Shown: positions 35,136-43,508 of the stretch, piece by piece
How the letters are laid out: every line of letters starts with the position of its first letter
Numbering within the stretch: the stretch's first letter is position 1
NCBI RefSeq assembly: GCF_002289565.1
Contig: NZ_NTFY01000015.1
Span: 1-64,000 of the forward strand
Direction: 5' to 3'
Length of the DNA: 64,000 nucleotides
Origin: Rhodopirellula sp. SM50
GTDB lineage: Bacteria; Planctomycetota; Planctomycetia; Pirellulales; Pirellulaceae
Notes under the pieces: model-generated
What the model was told of the DNA's origin: nothing
The model's input: the letters and a program-made list of their open reading frames with translations, nothing else
Databases searched by the model: none
Program-made: the position numbers and the translations under genes

Positions 35136-36511
35136 TGCCACCCGTCGATCTGCCCCAAGCCCAATTGCCGCCGTGCCGCCATACGCCAGAACCCTACGAC
35201 GGACCGTCGCGTGATGAAGTGCTGGCGATGCGCCACCAATACGTCAATCCGGGCGTGCTGACGTATTATCGCGAACCGCTGATGATCGTCGAAGGGAACA
35301 TGCAGTACCTGTGGGACGAGACCGGCAAACGCTACCTGGATGCGTTCGCGGGGATCGTCACGGTCAGTGTCGGGCACTGTCATCCCCACGTGGCCCAGGC
35401 GGTCCAATCACAAGCGGGTCGGCTGCAGCACACCACCACGATCTACCTGCACCCGACGATCGCCCAATTTGCCGCCAAGCTGGCGTCCAAAATGCCGCCC
35501 GACCCCGCCGGCATTCCGCTGGACCGAACCTATTTCACCAACTCGGGCAGCGAAGCCAATGAGATCGCGGTGCTGATGTCGCGCGAGTTCACGGGAAATC
35601 AAGACGTCGTCGCTCTCCGCAACGGTTATCACGGCGGCACCACCACCGCGATGGGCATGACGGCGCACGGGACCTGGAAATTCCCCAGCAACCCGCAACC
35701 CAACATCACCCACAGCGTGCCCGGCTACTGCTATCGGTGCCCGCTGGGGCTGCAGTATCCCAGTTGTGAACTGAAGTGTGCCCACGACATCAAGAATGTG
35801 ATCGAGTACCAGACACCGGGCCAAATCGCTTGCTTCATCGGTGAACCGATCCAAGGTGTCGGCGGAGCGATCGTGCCACCGCCGGAATTCTTTTCGATCG
35901 TGTACGACATCGTGCGTCAGCACGGCGGGCTGTGCATCGCCGATGAAGTTCAAGGGGGATTCGGACGCACCGGAAAACACTACTGGTCGCACCAGAACTG
36001 GGGCGTCAGGCCCGACATCATCACGATGGCCAAAGGGATCGGCAACGGCGCGCCGCTGGCCGCCGTGACCGCGACCGAGCCCGTGGCGTCGACGATGACC
36101 CACCGAGTCCACTTCAACACCTTTGGCGGAAACCCCGTTTCGATGGCGTCGGGATTGGCGACAATGGAAGTGATCGACGCCGAGGGAATTCAAGAGAACG
36201 CGGCCGTGATCGGCGAGTTTCTCCTCGATGGCCTAATGCAGTTGAAAGAAAAACATCCGCTGATCGGAGACGTCCGCGGCATGGGACTGATGCTGGGCGT
36301 CGAACTGGTCAAAGATCGAACGTCCAAAGAACCGGCGTCGGCCGAAGCCGCGGAACTGATGGAACAGACCAAACGGCGCGGCTTGATCCTCGGCAAAGGC
36401 GGATTGTTCGGCAACACCATGCGGATCAAACCGCCAATGTGTCTCACCAAGGATGACGCCCAATTCATGCTGGCAACGATCGATGAATGTTTAGCAGAGA
36501 TGGGGAAATAG
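35135..36511 (+). CDS. Class III PLP aminotransferase (AGXT2 / beta-alanine type)
   Basis: PLP-dependent aminotransferase of 458 residues. Motifs: DAFAGIVTVSVGHCHP, FTNSGSEANEIA, YHGGTTTAMG, CIADEVQGGFGRTG (Asp binding the PLP nitrogen), and MAKGIGNGAPLAAV with the Schiff-base Lys at about 300. A Cys-rich insert (YCYRCPLGLQYPSCELKCA) is typical of the AGXT2-like branch, which handles beta-alanine and 3-aminoisobutyrate. The ATG at 35135 overlaps the permease stop codon, so translation is probably coupled. In this cluster it would yield malonate or methylmalonate semialdehyde for MmsA. Confidence 0.93.
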   Translation: MPPVDLPQAQLPPCRHTPEPYDGPSRDEVLAMRHQYVNPGVLTYYREPLMIVEGNMQYLWDETGKRYLDAFAGIVTVSVGHCHPHVAQAVQSQAGRLQHTTTIYLHPTIAQFAAKLASKMPPDPAGIPLDRTYFTNSGSEANEIAVLMSREFTGNQDVVALRNGYHGGTTTAMGMTAHGTWKFPSNPQPNITHSVPGYCYRCPLGLQYPSCELKCAHDIKNVIEYQTPGQIACFIGEPIQGVGGAIVPPPEFFSIVYDIVRQHGGLCIADEVQGGFGRTGKHYWSHQNWGVRPDIITMAKGIGNGAPLAAVTATEPVASTMTHRVHFNTFGGNPVSMASGLATMEVIDAEGIQENAAVIGEFLLDGLMQLKEKHPLIGDVRGMGLMLGVELVKDRTSKEPASAEAAELMEQTKRRGLILGKGGLFGNTMRIKPPMCLTKDDAQFMLATIDECLAEMGK

Positions 36512-36524
36512 GCTGTATTTTGTA

Positions 36525-36895
36525 GGGCATGCTGTGCATGCCTGCTGTCACGCTCAGCGTGACCGACACCCGCTCGTTCCAAGGCTCTGCCTTGGAACGG
36601 GGATTCCCCGAGGCTCCGCCTCCGGCATGATGGAACGGAGGCAGAGCCTCCACAAAGTGCGTCCCCAGGCGGGAGCCTGGGAACGAGAGAGGGCATGCTG
36701 TGCATGCCCACTATCACGCTCAGCGTGACCGACACCCGCTCGTTCCAAGGCTCTGCCTTGGAACGGGGATTGCCCGAGGCTCCGCCTCCGGCATGATGGA
36801 ACGGAGGCAGAGCCTCCACAAAGTGCGTCCCCAGGCGGGAGCCTGGGAACGAGAGAATGCATGCCTGCTGTCACGCACAGCGTGACCGACACGAC
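36525..36895 (+). repeat. Two 166-bp tandem repeats plus a partial third
   Basis: Units at 36525-36690 and 36691-36855 are nearly identical over their length, and 36856-36892 begins a third. Each unit is itself composed of family E palindromes (GGGCATGCTGTGCATGCC, CACGCTCAGCGTG) and family G palindromes (TTCCAAGGCTCTGCCTTGGAA, GAGGCTCCGCCTC, CAGGCGGGAGCCTG). The array lies between the aminotransferase and preA-like genes. A family D piece (GGCAAGCTGGAAGCTTACCC) follows at 36903-36923, 20 bases before preA. Confidence 0.93.
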
Positions 36896-36942
36896 TGCAT
36901 TGGCAAGCTGGAAGCTTACCCCACAACTGAAAGACGACTGAG

Positions 36943-38070
36943 ATGCCGACGCTCGAAACGACTGTCAATGGAATCAAATTCCCCAATCCGTTCGTGATCG
37001 GATCGGGACCGCCGGGAACCAACGCCCGGGTGATCTGCCGTTCCTTTGCCGACGGTTGGGGCGCGTCGTGTGCGAAAACGGTCAGCTTGGATGCCTCCAA
37101 GGTCATCAACGTTGCTCCACGCTACGGACGATTGAAGGACAGCTCCGGCGAGCCCTACGGCTGGGAGAACATCGAGCTGATTTCCACGATGTCGTTCGAC
37201 CAGTGGATCGACGAATACAAACGGGTCAAAGACGCCTATCCCGACAACGTCTTGATCGCTTCGATCATGGAAGAGTTCAACAAAGACGCCTGGTTCGAAA
37301 TCATCGAGCGCTGCGAGGCCGCCGGCGTGGACATGTTCGAGTGTAATTTCTCCTGCCCCCACGGATTGCCCGAACGCAAGATGGGCGCGGCGATGGGCGA
37401 AAACCCGGATATCTTGAGCGAGGTGTGTACTTGGGTGCGGGCCGCGACCACCAAGCCGGTGTGGGCCAAGATGACGCCCAATGTGACGCATATCGAAGAT
37501 CCTTCTCGGGCTTGTTTGGCTGCGGGCCTGGACGGCATCACCGCGATCAATACCATCCGAAGCGTCATCGGCGTCGACTTGGAAACATTGCGGCCGATGC
37601 CCACGGTTGAAGGCTACACGACACCGGGCGGCTATTCCTGCAAGGCCGTCAAGCCGATCGCGCTGCGGATGAACATGGAGATCGCCACGTTGATCCGGGA
37701 CGAATTCCCCGGACGCACCCTGTCAGGGCTGGGAGGGATCGAGACGGGGGAGGACGCTGCAGAATTCTTCTTGCTGGGCGCCGACACCGTTCAAGTCTGC
37801 ACCGGCGTGATGAAACACGGCTACAAGCTCGTGGAATCCATGAAGGAACAGTTGCTCGCGTTCATGGACATGCACGGCTTCGAAACCCTGGATGATTTTA
37901 AGGGCAAAGCGCTGCCCTATTTCACGACCCACGCGGACCTGGTCCGGCGTCAGGCGGACGCGAAAGCGGAGAAGGCGGAAGCCAAGGCAAAGCGGGCTGC
38001 CGGGATCACGACCGACGAAAACTGGGACGGAGACGAGTTCGTCAAGCAGTCCGACGATTTGGTCGGCTAG
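36943..38070 (+). CDS. preA: Dihydropyrimidine dehydrogenase, PreA-type catalytic subunit (no C-terminal ferredoxin part)
   Basis: Reduces uracil/thymine to the dihydro forms. The 375-residue protein has the dihydroorotate-dehydrogenase-like FMN barrel: LETTVNGIKFPNPFVIGSGP at the start, ECNFSCPHGLPERKMG with the active-site Cys (~137), KMTPNVT, LAAGLDGITAINTI, LSGLGGIETGEDAAEF and VQVCTGVM. E. coli PreA is ~411 residues and ends in a two-cluster ferredoxin domain; here the C-terminus instead is an Ala/Lys/Glu-rich helix (KAEKAEAKAKRAA) and acidic tail without any CxxCxxC. No PreT is nearby, so the electron donor is unclear. Separated from the aminotransferase gene by 431 bases of repeats. 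Confidence 0.9.
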   Translation: MPTLETTVNGIKFPNPFVIGSGPPGTNARVICRSFADGWGASCAKTVSLDASKVINVAPRYGRLKDSSGEPYGWENIELISTMSFDQWIDEYKRVKDAYPDNVLIASIMEEFNKDAWFEIIERCEAAGVDMFECNFSCPHGLPERKMGAAMGENPDILSEVCTWVRAATTKPVWAKMTPNVTHIEDPSRACLAAGLDGITAINTIRSVIGVDLETLRPMPTVEGYTTPGGYSCKAVKPIALRMNMEIATLIRDEFPGRTLSGLGGIETGEDAAEFFLLGADTVQVCTGVMKHGYKLVESMKEQLLAFMDMHGFETLDDFKGKALPYFTTHADLVRRQADAKAEKAEAKAKRAAGITTDENWDGDEFVKQSDDLVG

Positions 38071-38077
38071 GCTGCAC

Positions 38078-38375
38078 AGTGGGATAGGCTTCCAGCCTGT
38101 CAGAACCGGGGCACGACAGGCAAGATGCCTATCCCACATGTTTTGCCAAATCGTTTGTTCCCAAACGGAGCCCTACGCCGTGAACGATTTGTTTCCTGTG
38201 TTTGACGAGGTTTTAGCGGCAGGACGCAAGCCCTCCGGCTTGCGCATCGTTGCCAACACACCGGAGGGCTCGCGCCCTACCGCTAAAAATCGTTCACGGC
38301 GTAGGGCGGAACCTGGGAACACGATTGGTTCGTCACGCGGTGCGTGACGTTTGGCAAGCTGGAAGCTTACCCCAC
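38078..38375. repeat. Repeat block: families C, B, E, D
   Basis: Family C inverted pair (38080-38138), full family B palindrome (38160-38316, nearly identical to 21583-21755), family E GTCACGCGGTGCGTGAC (38332-38348) and family D GGCAAGCTGGAAGCTTACCC (38354-38373). The block separates the convergent preA-like and sigma-factor genes and reaches to the sigma stop codon. Confidence 0.88.
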
Positions 38376-40045
38376 TATTGCTCGAAGTCGATTTCGATGT
38401 TGTTTTCGCTGGCGGCGGTTCTGAGTTTCGCCAACGCCCGCGCTTCGAGCTGTCGAACGCGTTCTTTGGTCACGCCCATTTCTTCACCGACTTCCTTGAG
38501 CGTCAGCGGCTCGCTGCCGCGTTCGAGTCCGAAACGTGCAGAGATGATTTTCTGCTCGCGTTCATCCAATCGGTTGAGGATCCGGGACAATTCGCGTTTG
38601 CGGGTGCGTTGAGCGGATTCTTCCACGTAGGGATCGACCCGTTCGTCTTGTCGCGCCAGGAACAATTCTTCCGTCGTAGTACGGAACCGATCGCGGTGTT
38701 TGAATTCGTTCGGGATCGTGCGGGCGAAGTTTTTCATGATCGCCCACGACGCATACGTGCTGAATTTGTTGCCCCGCGAGTAGTCAAATTTCTCCACCGC
38801 GCGGATCAACGACATGTTTCCGTCGCTGACCAAGGAGAAGAAATCGTCGGTGCCGGCCAGGTGGCGTTTGGCGATCGACACGACCAGACGCAGGTTGGCT
38901 TGGACGATCCGGTTCTTGACCTTGACCGCTTGTTCGTACAACGACTCGATCTCGTTCATCACCGCGGACTTCCCGGCAGCCTCGGTTCCGATCGTCTCCC
39001 GCAAGCGACTGGCTTTGTGCTTGAGGTAGTTCATCTTTCGGAACAGATGGTATTCCTGCTCGCGGGTCAGCAGCGGAACGTCGTACAGCGATGCGAGATA
39101 GCTTGGCAAATCGCTCGGCACACGGACTTTCCGTGGTGCGCTGGCCGGTTCCGGCTCGACGCCCAGGTACTCCGCTTCGCGCGAGACCGCTTCAAAGTCT
39201 TCGTTGTAGATGTAGTCCAATGGCAGCTCCATGATCCGTTGCCGTCGCATTTCGACCAGGATCCGTTGGATGCTGTTACGGGTTCGTTTGAAACGCCGAC
39301 ACAGCTGCGGAACGGAGACGCCGCCGAGGTATTGATTGAAGATCGAACGCTTGTCGTCGTCGGACAGGATGCCGCGATGATTGGGGAAAATCGCGATCGA
39401 CTTGTTGTCGGCGTCGAAGTTCTTGAGCGTGTAACGGATCGTCTCGGCGCTTCGTCCCATCTGCTCGGACAACAGGCGAGTCACGTCGGCCAGGGCCGCC
39501 CCGCCTTCGACCAACTGTCTGGCCCGTTCGATGATTTCACTTTTTTCATCTTCGGTCAGCTGGCTGAAGCGTTCTCCACGCTGGATTTTGGCCTTGTTGC
39601 GGGCGACAAACTGTTCCACGCTGCTGTTGAGGAACCCGACGCGTTTGCGTCCGCCGAAGAGCAACCGCCGACTGACCAAGCCGGCTTCGCGCCAACGGCT
39701 GATCGTCTTGGTCGACACGTTGAACTGGCGACTGAGGTCTTGAACGGTGTGAACCTGTTCGGCGATTTCTTCGACCGACAAATCCGCCAACTCGCTGAGA
39801 TCCTCGATCAGCAAGCGCAAGTCGTGAGCCAAATCGGCCGAGGCAATGTTGTGCCGCCCGGGTCGATCGGAGCGATAATTGGTGATTCGATAGCACAAGA
39901 AATCGTAGGCGTATTCTCGATCCTCTTCGATTTCGCTCAGTAGTGTTTCTGCAGCGGCAGCCTGCTCAATCAATTTTGTTTTTTGATTGAAGCGAAGCTG
40001 ATCGCGCAGGTCTTTGATTTTTATGTCGCGGTAATTGTCGTGCAT
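38375..40045 (-). CDS. Sigma-70 family factor with long HTH-rich N-terminal extension
   Basis: RNA polymerase sigma factor of 556 residues. Residues ~300-335 resemble region 1.2 (YLASLYDVPLLTREQEYHLF), ~370-445 region 2 (LRLVVSIAKRHLAG, FSLVSDGNMSLIRAVEKFDY, FSTYASWAIMKNFAR), ~490-545 region 4 (LTLKEVGEEMGVTKERVRQL). The first ~295 residues are unusual: they contain a MerR/excisionase-like helix-turn-helix (~100-150, DLSRQFNVSTKTISRWREAG), a second HTH-like stretch (~183-210, SEQMGRSAETIRYTLKNF) and a third (~240-265, VPQLCRRFKRTRNSIQRILV). ATG 40045 has GGGAG at good spacing. No anti-sigma gene adjoins. Probably a planctomycete-specific group 2/3 sigma. Confidence 0.9.
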   Translation of the reverse strand: MHDNYRDIKIKDLRDQLRFNQKTKLIEQAAAAETLLSEIEEDREYAYDFLCYRITNYRSDRPGRHNIASADLAHDLRLLIEDLSELADLSVEEIAEQVHTVQDLSRQFNVSTKTISRWREAGLVSRRLLFGGRKRVGFLNSSVEQFVARNKAKIQRGERFSQLTEDEKSEIIERARQLVEGGAALADVTRLLSEQMGRSAETIRYTLKNFDADNKSIAIFPNHRGILSDDDKRSIFNQYLGGVSVPQLCRRFKRTRNSIQRILVEMRRQRIMELPLDYIYNEDFEAVSREAEYLGVEPEPASAPRKVRVPSDLPSYLASLYDVPLLTREQEYHLFRKMNYLKHKASRLRETIGTEAAGKSAVMNEIESLYEQAVKVKNRIVQANLRLVVSIAKRHLAGTDDFFSLVSDGNMSLIRAVEKFDYSRGNKFSTYASWAIMKNFARTIPNEFKHRDRFRTTTEELFLARQDERVDPYVEESAQRTRKRELSRILNRLDEREQKIISARFGLERGSEPLTLKEVGEEMGVTKERVRQLEARALAKLRTAASENNIEIDFEQ

Positions 40046-40880
40046 CACTGTGGTCTCCCAGCGCTATTGGCGTAGACTGGCCAAACGTCCTTGCAATCCC
40101 GGCGGATCGCCCAGTCCAATCGCCTCGGTTGCCCGGGGTCACCTGTCTCCTCCAGGTGATATTGGTCGCTTGGCCTAGGGTTCAATGTCGAGCCGTGGCA
40201 CGACACCTCTGGTCAAACCGGATGGCTGACCCCCCAGAACAAGTTCCCTGCCGACTCCTTGTCGACCGAAATGACAGTCGCAGGACAACAGTCGTTAAAA
40301 ACGGTGCTGTCCATAAATGCGGATGCCTGTAGGACGAGAGCCTCCGCCGCTCGGTTCACCTCGATTGAATGAGTTTCTAAAAAACCACTCGTTGCTTGGG
40401 GAAGAAACCCGACACTTTGAGTCGATTTTTTTTCCACTATTCCAACTCGATGAGCTTGGCAGCGGTTGCCTGCGTCCAGGACATCTACTAGGAAATTTGG
40501 GGCCAATTCTGAAGCGATTTGTCACAATTTTCCAGAATTTCAACCGCAACCCGTTGACTGGCAACAACTTAGAAACCCCAAAACCTTTTCGGGGTCTCGA
40601 CGATTTTTGCGCCGCTGCCTGTTTTGAGTGTAAAAATTTCAGACAGGCTGCACAAAAGGCAGTCTCGCATTGCGACCCGCTGTCTAAGAATCGACTTTGC
40701 CGAACACGACGGCTACACACGTTTGGGGCCCGGGAACTGCCCCCGGAATCGTCTCGAGCGGGGCAATTCGGCTGAACCGCCCCGCGGCCGACGGTCGATC
40801 ATTGCGAGACAGGCGATCCCCCAAGCCGCGGCACCGCGTGCCGCGAGGGTCGATCCGCCGTTTCCGGACTGCCCACCGAA
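40046..40880. other. Large gene-free divergent intergenic region
   Basis: 835 bases between the divergent sigma-factor gene and an exported-protein gene, less GC-rich than its surroundings between about 40200 and 40680. It holds a hairpin ACCCCAAAACCTTTTCGGGGT at 40575-40595 with T-runs nearby, a T8 run near 40430, but none of the repeat families seen elsewhere. Short frames here look random. Room for a regulatory RNA or multiple promoters, neither of which I can prove. Confidence 0.5.
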
Positions 40881-42398
40881 ATGGACTTTCAGATGCCCAG
40901 CAACGACGCCGCCGCCAATCGTCGCTCTTTTCTCGCCAGCTCCCTCGCGATCGCATCGGCCTCGCTCGCGCCCCCCAGTCGGGCGGCGATCGTTTCGACG
41001 GGATCGGCAACCATCGCTGCGGCGCCCCAGGAATTGATGCGGGTGCGGATCGAGATGGATGTCAAAGGAAACGTCAGGGTTTCCGACAACGCGATCGCGT
41101 CCAAAGAGACGCGTCAAACGTTCCCGATCACGTCCCAGGCGGTGCTGGACTACGAAGAGCGTTATCGGCGGCCCGCCGATGCGGCCGCGTCGTCGGAGGT
41201 GGTTGCCGCCGAGCGGTATTACCACACCGCGTCCAACAAGAGCGTGTTGAACAAGACATCCAGCGAGCAGGATCTGCGAAAATCGATGCGACACGCGATC
41301 GTGCGCCGCGAATCGCTGCCCGAGTCGATCTATTCGCCGGACAATTTTTTCACCCACGGCGAGCTTTCGCTGCTCAAATCACCGGTCTCGAGCGTCTCGG
41401 TCGACCGTTTCTTGCCGGGCGAAAGCGTGATCGAAGGAGACCGCTATGAGATCGATACGGACGCCTTGTGCTCCGTTTTGAATCTGACCTCGGTCGACAG
41501 CGGACGGGTGGAGAGCAAGGTCGTCGGGGTTGCCGAGGACGCGGTGCGTTTCAAACTCGAAGGCGACATCGAGGGTTCGATCGACGGCGTCGGCACCCGG
41601 CTTCGTCTGATCGGCAAAATGACGTTCGATCGCAACGCAAACACCTGCACTTGGCTGGCATTGGCGATCCACGAGACCCGCGAAATCAGCCGCGCCGAAC
41701 CTGGATTCGACGTCTCGGCCACCATCCGAATGGTGCGTCGCCCGATGGCCCAACCGGTGGCACTGCCGGCCGAGCGGGCGATGATTGAGTTTGACCAGCC
41801 GCTCCCTCCGGAGCGGATGTACGTCGAGCTGCAAAGCCGGCAGCTGGAGGTCGGGACGATGATGGACCGCAAATGGCGGATGATCAGTGACGCCCCCGGT
41901 TCGGCGGTGATGCGAATGATCGACCATGATCTTAGTATCGCCCAGTGCAATCTGCGTCCACTGGTCCAGCTGCCCGAAGGCAAACAGTGGACGCTGGAGG
42001 CATTTGAGGCGGCCGTCCGCCAGACGCTCGGCGAAAAGCTGACGCGGCTGGTGGAGGGGGATCAGCGTGTCAGCGCGCAAGGATTACAGGTTTTGCGCGT
42101 CGTCGCAGACGGAGAAACCCAAGGCGTTCCGATTCGATGGATTATGATGCACTTCTCCGATGACCAGGGGCGGCGCGTTCAAGCAACGTTCACACTGTCG
42201 GCCGACAAGCTGGAAGCGTTTGCCGGCAATGACGCCCAACTCGCCGATTCCCTGCGATTTCTCGACCCCGCGGAAATCCACGACGGAAAGCCGGCTGACG
42301 AAAAATCGATCGCCGGAGAGCCCGGGGCCGACCGGGAGATCGCCAGTCGCCCGCCGACCGATGACACCGAAACCCTCAGTTCCAGTGATTTGAAGTAG
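40881..42398 (+). CDS. Exported protein of unknown function (Tat-like signal)
   Basis: Protein of 505 residues, not recognised. The N-terminus has a twin-arginine-like signal (NRRSFLASSLAIASASLAPP), from ATG 40881 or in-frame ATG 40893. The mature part is predicted mixed alpha/beta with no cysteine-rich, membrane or enzymatic motif that I can name; a central segment reads like a beta-rich lipoprotein-type domain (VEGDRYEIDTDALCSVLNL, LEGDIEGSIDGVGTRLRLIG). The last ~50 residues are disordered and acidic. The next exported-protein gene follows on the same strand after 60 bases, so they may be co-transcribed. Confidence 0.75.
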   Translation: MDFQMPSNDAAANRRSFLASSLAIASASLAPPSRAAIVSTGSATIAAAPQELMRVRIEMDVKGNVRVSDNAIASKETRQTFPITSQAVLDYEERYRRPADAAASSEVVAAERYYHTASNKSVLNKTSSEQDLRKSMRHAIVRRESLPESIYSPDNFFTHGELSLLKSPVSSVSVDRFLPGESVIEGDRYEIDTDALCSVLNLTSVDSGRVESKVVGVAEDAVRFKLEGDIEGSIDGVGTRLRLIGKMTFDRNANTCTWLALAIHETREISRAEPGFDVSATIRMVRRPMAQPVALPAERAMIEFDQPLPPERMYVELQSRQLEVGTMMDRKWRMISDAPGSAVMRMIDHDLSIAQCNLRPLVQLPEGKQWTLEAFEAAVRQTLGEKLTRLVEGDQRVSAQGLQVLRVVADGETQGVPIRWIMMHFSDDQGRRVQATFTLSADKLEAFAGNDAQLADSLRFLDPAEIHDGKPADEKSIAGEPGADREIASRPPTDDTETLSSSDLK

Positions 42399-42458
42399 GC
42401 CGACGCCGGCCGCCGAGAATCGATCCGCTCATCCAAAATCTTTGACCGAGTTCCTGAC

Positions 42459-43508
42459 ATGACGCTTGCTGAAAATCAATTCACGCCCGTGCGGCTGACT
42501 CCGCACCGCGCTACGGTGCTGTTGGGATCGATGCTGGTTTGTCTGGCGGCGGTTCGCTGCCCCCAAGCAAACGCCCAAGCATCCGGTCAACCCCAAGACG
42601 CCACCACCGAGCAGGCGACCCAGTTCGCCCCCGGCGTGGTGACGATCGTCCCCGGAGATGCCAGCCCCGAAGAAACCTTTGACGGCCCGCTGACGCTGAA
42701 GACGTTTCTCAGCGCCCATCCCGAACTGGAGTGGAAAGCGCCGACGTTCGAAAACGGCGCGCCGCATTTCGATCCCCGCTCGCGCACGTTGGTCGAAATG
42801 GCCAAGCAGGTCGTCTTACGCCGCGAAATCTATTGCTTGGAATTCTCGTTCAAACCACTCCGTCAAATGTATGTCGACGTCCCCGTCGGCAGCGGAAAAC
42901 TGCAACGCAAACTGATCTGGTACATGGTCTATCGGGTGCGGTATCGGGGCGGCGATCTGCGACCGGCGGCCGATGAAGTGGGCGGTTCCAAACTGTATCA
43001 ACGGCTCGAATCGGTCTCCTACGACTCGCGACGGTTCTTTCCCCTGGTCACCCTGAGAGATCATGTCAGCGGCCAAGAGTACCTGGACCGGATCATCCCC
43101 AGCGCCAAGGAAATGATCGCCGCACGAGAACAGATCACCGCACCGCTGTACAACAGCGTCGAAATCACTCGCCAACGGATTCCGCTTTCCTCCGACGAGA
43201 GCGCCCCAGGTGTCTGGGGCATTCTGACCTGGATGGATGTCAATCCGAACGTCGATTACGTCTCGCTGTACGTTTCAGGACTGACCAACGCGTTCCAGCA
43301 AGACGGCGAAGGCGATGACGCACCGTACCGTCGCAAAGCGTTGCAATTGAATTTCTTTCGGCCCGGCGACGCAATGAGTCAAACCGAAGACACCATCCGA
43401 TTCGGAATGCCTTCGTTCGAAGACTCCGAAGAGCAAGCGTACATTTTGGACAAGTACAACATGCCCGAACCCCTTAACTATCGCTGGGTCTTTCGCTCGG
43501 TGAAGTGA
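42459..43508 (+). CDS. Exported protein of unknown function
   Basis: Protein of 349 residues with an N-terminal signal (PHRATVLLGSMLVCLAAVRC, cut near ANA-QAS). The mature part carries LEFSFKPLRQMYVDVPVGSG, LIWYMVYRVRYRGGD and GILTWMDVNPNVDYVSLYVSGLTNAF, which read like a beta-sandwich; it ends in YNMPEPLNYRWVFRSV. I recognise this only as a type of conserved secreted planctomycete protein without known role. Lies 60 bases after the preceding exported-protein gene, and its last 31 bases overlap the 3' end of the convergent sulfatase. Confidence 0.75.
   Translation: MTLAENQFTPVRLTPHRATVLLGSMLVCLAAVRCPQANAQASGQPQDATTEQATQFAPGVVTIVPGDASPEETFDGPLTLKTFLSAHPELEWKAPTFENGAPHFDPRSRTLVEMAKQVVLRREIYCLEFSFKPLRQMYVDVPVGSGKLQRKLIWYMVYRVRYRGGDLRPAADEVGGSKLYQRLESVSYDSRRFFPLVTLRDHVSGQEYLDRIIPSAKEMIAAREQITAPLYNSVEITRQRIPLSSDESAPGVWGILTWMDVNPNVDYVSLYVSGLTNAFQQDGEGDDAPYRRKALQLNFFRPGDAMSQTEDTIRFGMPSFEDSEEQAYILDKYNMPEPLNYRWVFRSVK

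Noticed and set aside
36525-36895. Possible insertion sequence
   Set aside because: No transposase frame and no terminal inverted repeats of IS type; it is a tandem duplication of palindromic intergenic units.
38351-39943. Open frame of 530 codons on the plus strand
   Set aside because: Antisense to the sigma-70 gene, which has intact regions 2 and 4.
40213-40506. Possible 97-codon gene on the minus strand upstream of the sigma gene
   Set aside because: No plausible ribosome binding site, no domain, composition like non-coding DNA.
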